Part shown: piece by piece, positions 59,796 through 64,000 of the stretch
How the letters are laid out: each line of letters begins with the position of its first letter
How positions within the stretch are numbered: position 1 is the first letter of the stretch
Assembly: GCF_001411555.2 (NCBI RefSeq)
Contig: NW_023361979.1
Location: 26,211-90,210 of the forward strand
DNA length: 64,000 nucleotides
Origin: Juglans regia
Taxonomy: Eukaryota; Streptophyta; Magnoliopsida; Fagales; Juglandaceae
Direction: 5' to 3'
Notes under the pieces: model-generated
Told to the model about the DNA's origin: nothing
Database searches by the model: none
Seen by the model: only the letters and a program-made list of their open reading frames with translations
Made by a program: the position numbers and the translations under genes

Positions 59796-62700
59796 TGTAA
59801 CAGCCCGCTAGAAATTCATTGGCGAAATTTCTATTGACTTTAGGAATCTCGTGAAAATCCCATAAGTTTTTACGAATCGACCTATTGCATAGGTTTTAGT
59901 CTGTCAACATAGTCAGTGTTATCACTCACTATGCTGCTAGAAATATGAGTTTTATTTATTTGAGGTGGTTAGAAGTGTCAGAATGCTTTATGGTCTACGC
60001 CATTACACTCAGTGGATTATTTAGGATTTTATGGCACAATATCTTATTTTCATAATTCCGGACAAAACGTCTGTTGGAAATTGTAAAATTATTTTTAGGG
60101 ATACTTCGAGGTTAAATTTCGGTAAAAGATTTTCACTATAAGTTAATATGAATATTTAGGAATTTTTAGTACTAAGTTTATGATTCACTTTTTTGAAGTG
60201 AATAGTAACCTCGGTAAGCGCACCGATTGCAGTGTTTCGAAATCACAGTGTGGAATGTCCAAATTGGATTAGAGAAGTTTTATTTGGACACTTGGCAAGA
60301 TCTTAGCCACACTTAGTGAATAATTTTAGACACTTGGCACCATAAGGAACGTTTGTTGAATTTGAAGGAATGAAGGTGTGAGATCATGTCGCTTAAGCAA
60401 AACTTTGTTTCATCTGCTCAACCAAATTGTGCCAGATCAAAGAGGTTTTCAATCCTAGTGAAATTCTAAATGGTGGGAATCCAATCGAAAGCCCAAAAGC
60501 TTGGTTGAAATCGAAACCCTAAACGGTTTCCCCAAAACCCTAAAGTTGGCTTCTAAACATTTTCTAATCCGATTTCTAGCATTGTGTTTAATCACTTGAT
60601 TAAATCACTTCCACATGCTATTAATCCTTCAAATTTGTGTTAGAATATCATTATCCAACCTTGTTAACCTTGAAAAATTGATTAGGCCAAGTGATATTGG
60701 ATTTGGGCTTGATAGCAACCCAAACCCTCTTTAAACCCCAAATTTTAGGCCCATTCGGTTTAGGCCCTTTAAGGCCCACGAATTTGGTCACCATAGGATT
60801 GCTTCATGGCTAAGTTTTGTACCCCCACTTGGCTGGCCAGATCTGTACAAGAAGAGCCTAGAAGGTTCTTGAAAGACATAGCTAAAGGGCCACCTCACTC
60901 ATTCACTCTTACACTCCACCTTAAGAAAAGATCTTGGTCTGATTTTTATGAGAAGAAAAGGCCAACACTCAACCATTCCTTCAGTCATATCACTTCCCAT
61001 AACTTGTGTAAGAGGCTCTTCAGTCCACTTCCCACGAAAAAGCAACTCTCCTTTACACTTTTCCTTCATAGAACACAAAAGACACTCTCGGACAGTTTTT
61101 CGTACCTCTTTTGAATGCCTGTTTCGAAGCTTTTGTAAGTGTTTCCTCGCAACGTTTCCTTCATGAAAGTTGTTTCTTTTGGAGTCTAGTTTACGTGGAT
61201 ATCTTATTTGTTCCATTTGGAGATCATTTGATTGGTAAAAAGTTGTTTAGACCCCAGAAAGGTCATTCTGGGCGATAAACTGGAGAGTGTGTTATATTTT
61301 GGAGTTTTTGACCAAGCTAATGAATAGATCTTGGTCCGAAATTTTTATGGAGTACTGTTAACATGTGTATATGATTATTGGTTGAGGATTTGTTGCATGA
61401 TTAAATGTTTTGGTGAAATATTTGCTTAGGTCTAGAAACTTAGAAACTGGAAGAGGAAAAACAGTTTCTGTTTTGAGAAAGTTTAAATCTTTTATGGTTT
61501 AATCTTATTCCAATGGCTTTGATATTTTTATTGGAAGATCCTAAGCATCTTATATACATGTTAGAATGTTATTTTGAAGATATTTGATGTTAGTTTCGAA
61601 CATATGAAATTTTATGGAAGGAGATATTCGGTTAGGCCAAAGTGATGATGTTCTTGGCTAAATTTATGTTTTGGTTGATGTTTACCCATGTGATCTTGAG
61701 TTTGAAGCTTGGATCTGTTTTAGGACACCTTTTTGAACCATGTGATGTTTTGGTTTGAAGATCACTTCTTTATAAGTCATGGATCAAGAGGTTGATCAAA
61801 ACAAGTTAGAAACAAAATTCTGTTTTGAACTTAGAAGAGAAACCAAAAAGTTCAAGTATGGTTTTAGTGATTTTGATGACTTTTGTTCATGATTCAAAAC
61901 ATTATTATTCTTAAGAATATGTTATGAGTGTAGTAGAAGAAAAATTTTGGTTTAATCATGAGTTTTGAGATTTGAAAGAATTACAACAAAAAGCAAAGGA
62001 AATAGCCTTTGTAAGTTTCGGACATATAGAGTTTTGATGGTTGTGTTTAGTTTTAAATTTTTATGAATTGATATTTGAGTTTAGGACAAAATTTACATAA
62101 GGTATGTAAATTTTGGTGATTTTTGAAGTTATGATGCAAAATCCTTAAGTTAGGGGTAAAATGGTCATTTTCCCACATGTAGAGGGTAAAATGGTAATTT
62201 ACTCTAAGTTGATATTTTTCCATATTCCTAATTGTTAGTGATTAAGTTCTAATTTTTAGAAATCACTACTTTCAGTTTCCCGTGATAGCACTTGAGTTTT
62301 GTCTCGAAGCGCGAAGATCGAGGTAAGTTAGCTTTTAACTTACTATCAATTTAATGTGTATGTGTGATAAGTAAGGGAACTAAATTGTATGTATGCATGT
62401 TATCATATGTGCCATGCCAAGTCATTACATATTTATCTGTTACACAGAATTTATTCTGTCATGAATTATTCATCTGTTACACAAGATATTCTGTCACGTA
62501 TTGCTATACATTGCAAGTATGTCATGTTAAGTTAAGTATGACATCTGTTACATGTATTTCATGCCACGTAATATTCATTGTCACATATTACGTCATGTTA
62601 AGAAATGTTGTCTGTTATATGGTATGCTATGTTACGAAATGTTGCATGTTACATGTATGCCATGTTATGAAATGTTCTCTGTTACATTTATGTCTCGAAG

Positions 62701-64000
62701 TATGTTATGCATTTCATCTTAGTTCATGTCACGTTATGCTACGTCAGGACTTCTGTCTTTTATGTTACGTTCATGTTACGTCACGTTACAAAATGTCGTG
62801 TATGCCAGTTAAGTTATTCATGTCAATCACGACCCTAAGCGCTAGGATGGGGTAATATCCTAGTGGATCTCCTTTGTTCATACTGGAGTGTCTAAATAGG
62901 TATGAAATTCTCTGGATTGACGAAGTACAGTCAACAGGTTGCGAATGGGGCCTAATTAGCTGGTCACCGGAGCGCGCCAGACACTAACGCCGATGATGCC
63001 ACACATTATGTTACGTGTGTCCACAGCAAGTGTGGCACAAACAAATAAGTCATGGGGCCACAACACTGTAGAGCATGAAGTATGGGGCCACAACAACTGT
63101 GGAGCATACACTACGTGAGACACAACAATTGTGACACATAGAATACGTGGGGCCACAACAACTGTAGAGTACGTATTAACGCACTCACAGTTGGTATAGA
63201 AACTTGTGATGTGATGCAGTAATCGGCAGGGACACATGGCTCAAAGGGACCTGTGTAGCACCCATATGGTCACTTTAATGATTAAGCCTATTGAATAAGA
63301 TTCCAAGTTCAAGTCATGTTTCACGTTATGTTATGTTCAAGTTTACGTTCACGCAATCATGGTAATCCCATGAGACAAGAATATGTTTCAAGTTCATGTT
63401 ATGTTATGTTCACGTTCACGTTATATTCCAAGTTCATGTTATGTTATGTGCACGTTTACGTTATGTTCCAAGTTCACATTTATGTTATGTCATGCTCAAG
63501 TTCAAGTTCAAATTATGCATGTTCACGTTCATGTTATGTTTCAAGTCCATGTTATGTTTCAAGTCACGTTCATGCTAAGCTTCAGTTTCAGTTTAAGTTA
63601 TGCCGGTTATGTTATGTTGTATGTCAAGTTATGCTATGATTACTTACGATTTGATTATGCATTCATGCTTTTACTGCCATGCATGCATCATTAACCTGTG
63701 TGGAAGTTTCTTGTTAACTTGCTGAGATTTGTAATCAAATCTCACTGTGGTAGTCCCAACTTCCATTCCCCCCGAATGGTAGATTTTGTTACAGGATCTG
63801 AAGGAGAATCGGGAATCGACCAACTGGAAATGGTCGACTAAGCGACGATGCGATGTAGGTGTTAATGCAGTAGTTACCTCAGATTACTACTTGTATTTGT
63901 AGAGTTCAATCTCCATCACTCTTTTGATCACAACCATATGGATTAATATTGTGATCTCAGTTGTTTAGTATGTCATTATGTATGAAGTATGTTTTAAGTA
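59796..64000 (+). mobile_element. Second copy of the 4.3-kb LTR (right end outside window)
   Basis: Starts TGTAACAGCCCGCTAG after TTACG (59791-59795) and follows 25705-30022 closely to the window end, about 110 bp short of the expected terminus. It has a 30-bp insertion (about 61777-61806) and one extra GGGGCCACAAC unit (about 63055-63090). Whether it is solo or part of a full element cannot be told. Confidence 0.9.

Overview
This is nuclear DNA from a woody or other large-genome dicot plant. The evidence is BAHD and L1 protein families, long chromovirus-type LTRs starting TGTAAC, CACTA and hAT transposons, a plant pararetrovirus remnant, and a very AT-rich, nested-repeat texture. An AT-rich MITE-like stretch near 8.5 kb resembles repeats I associate with Fagales (walnut/oak relatives), but that is memory-based inference. 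There are no bacterial-style operons, and apart from one enzyme gene essentially everything visible is transposon-derived.

Layout. 1-5844: a reverse-oriented compound LTR (left end outside the window) inserted in a CACTA gene whose later exons follow at about 5850-6190. 6707-8026: the only intact host-type gene, an intronless BAHD acyltransferase on the minus strand. 8743-13261: a hAT-like element with an 8-bp target duplication, split by a 2.7-kb solo LTR. 14427-18790: an L1 fragment split by a 3.8-kb solo LTR that itself carries a complete 435-bp TRIM. About 18790-20300: endogenous caulimovirid fragment. 21151-31035: a near-complete but dead L1 LINE with a 13-bp target duplication, split by a 4.3-kb solo LTR.

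31.5-49.5 kb: a decayed CACTA transposon (TNP2-like and Transposase_24-like genes) interrupted by a full-length LTR retrotransposon (32715-40657), a solo LTR (41937-44709) and the compound LTR (44836-49340), each with a matching 5-bp target duplication. 49497-55467 continues as a second copy of the left end of the window. 55.9-59.8 kb is a deletion-derived, LARD-like retroelement with both priming sites. 59796-64000 is a second copy of the 4.3-kb LTR, cut by the window end.

The main higher-order structure is a direct segmental duplication: 1-14426 matches 45077-55467, including the same LTR insertion with the same TCAGG target site. The copies then diverged. The left copy gained an LTR at 2851 and lost about 1 kb next to it. 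The right copy gained a solo LTR (50248-52494) and lost about 4.9 kb between TCATT microhomologies, which removed the BAHD gene. No previously unknown biological system was recognised; the value lies in the datable nesting order, the repair scars and a few odd structures (perfect 28-bp hairpin, TRIM, fold-back LTR).
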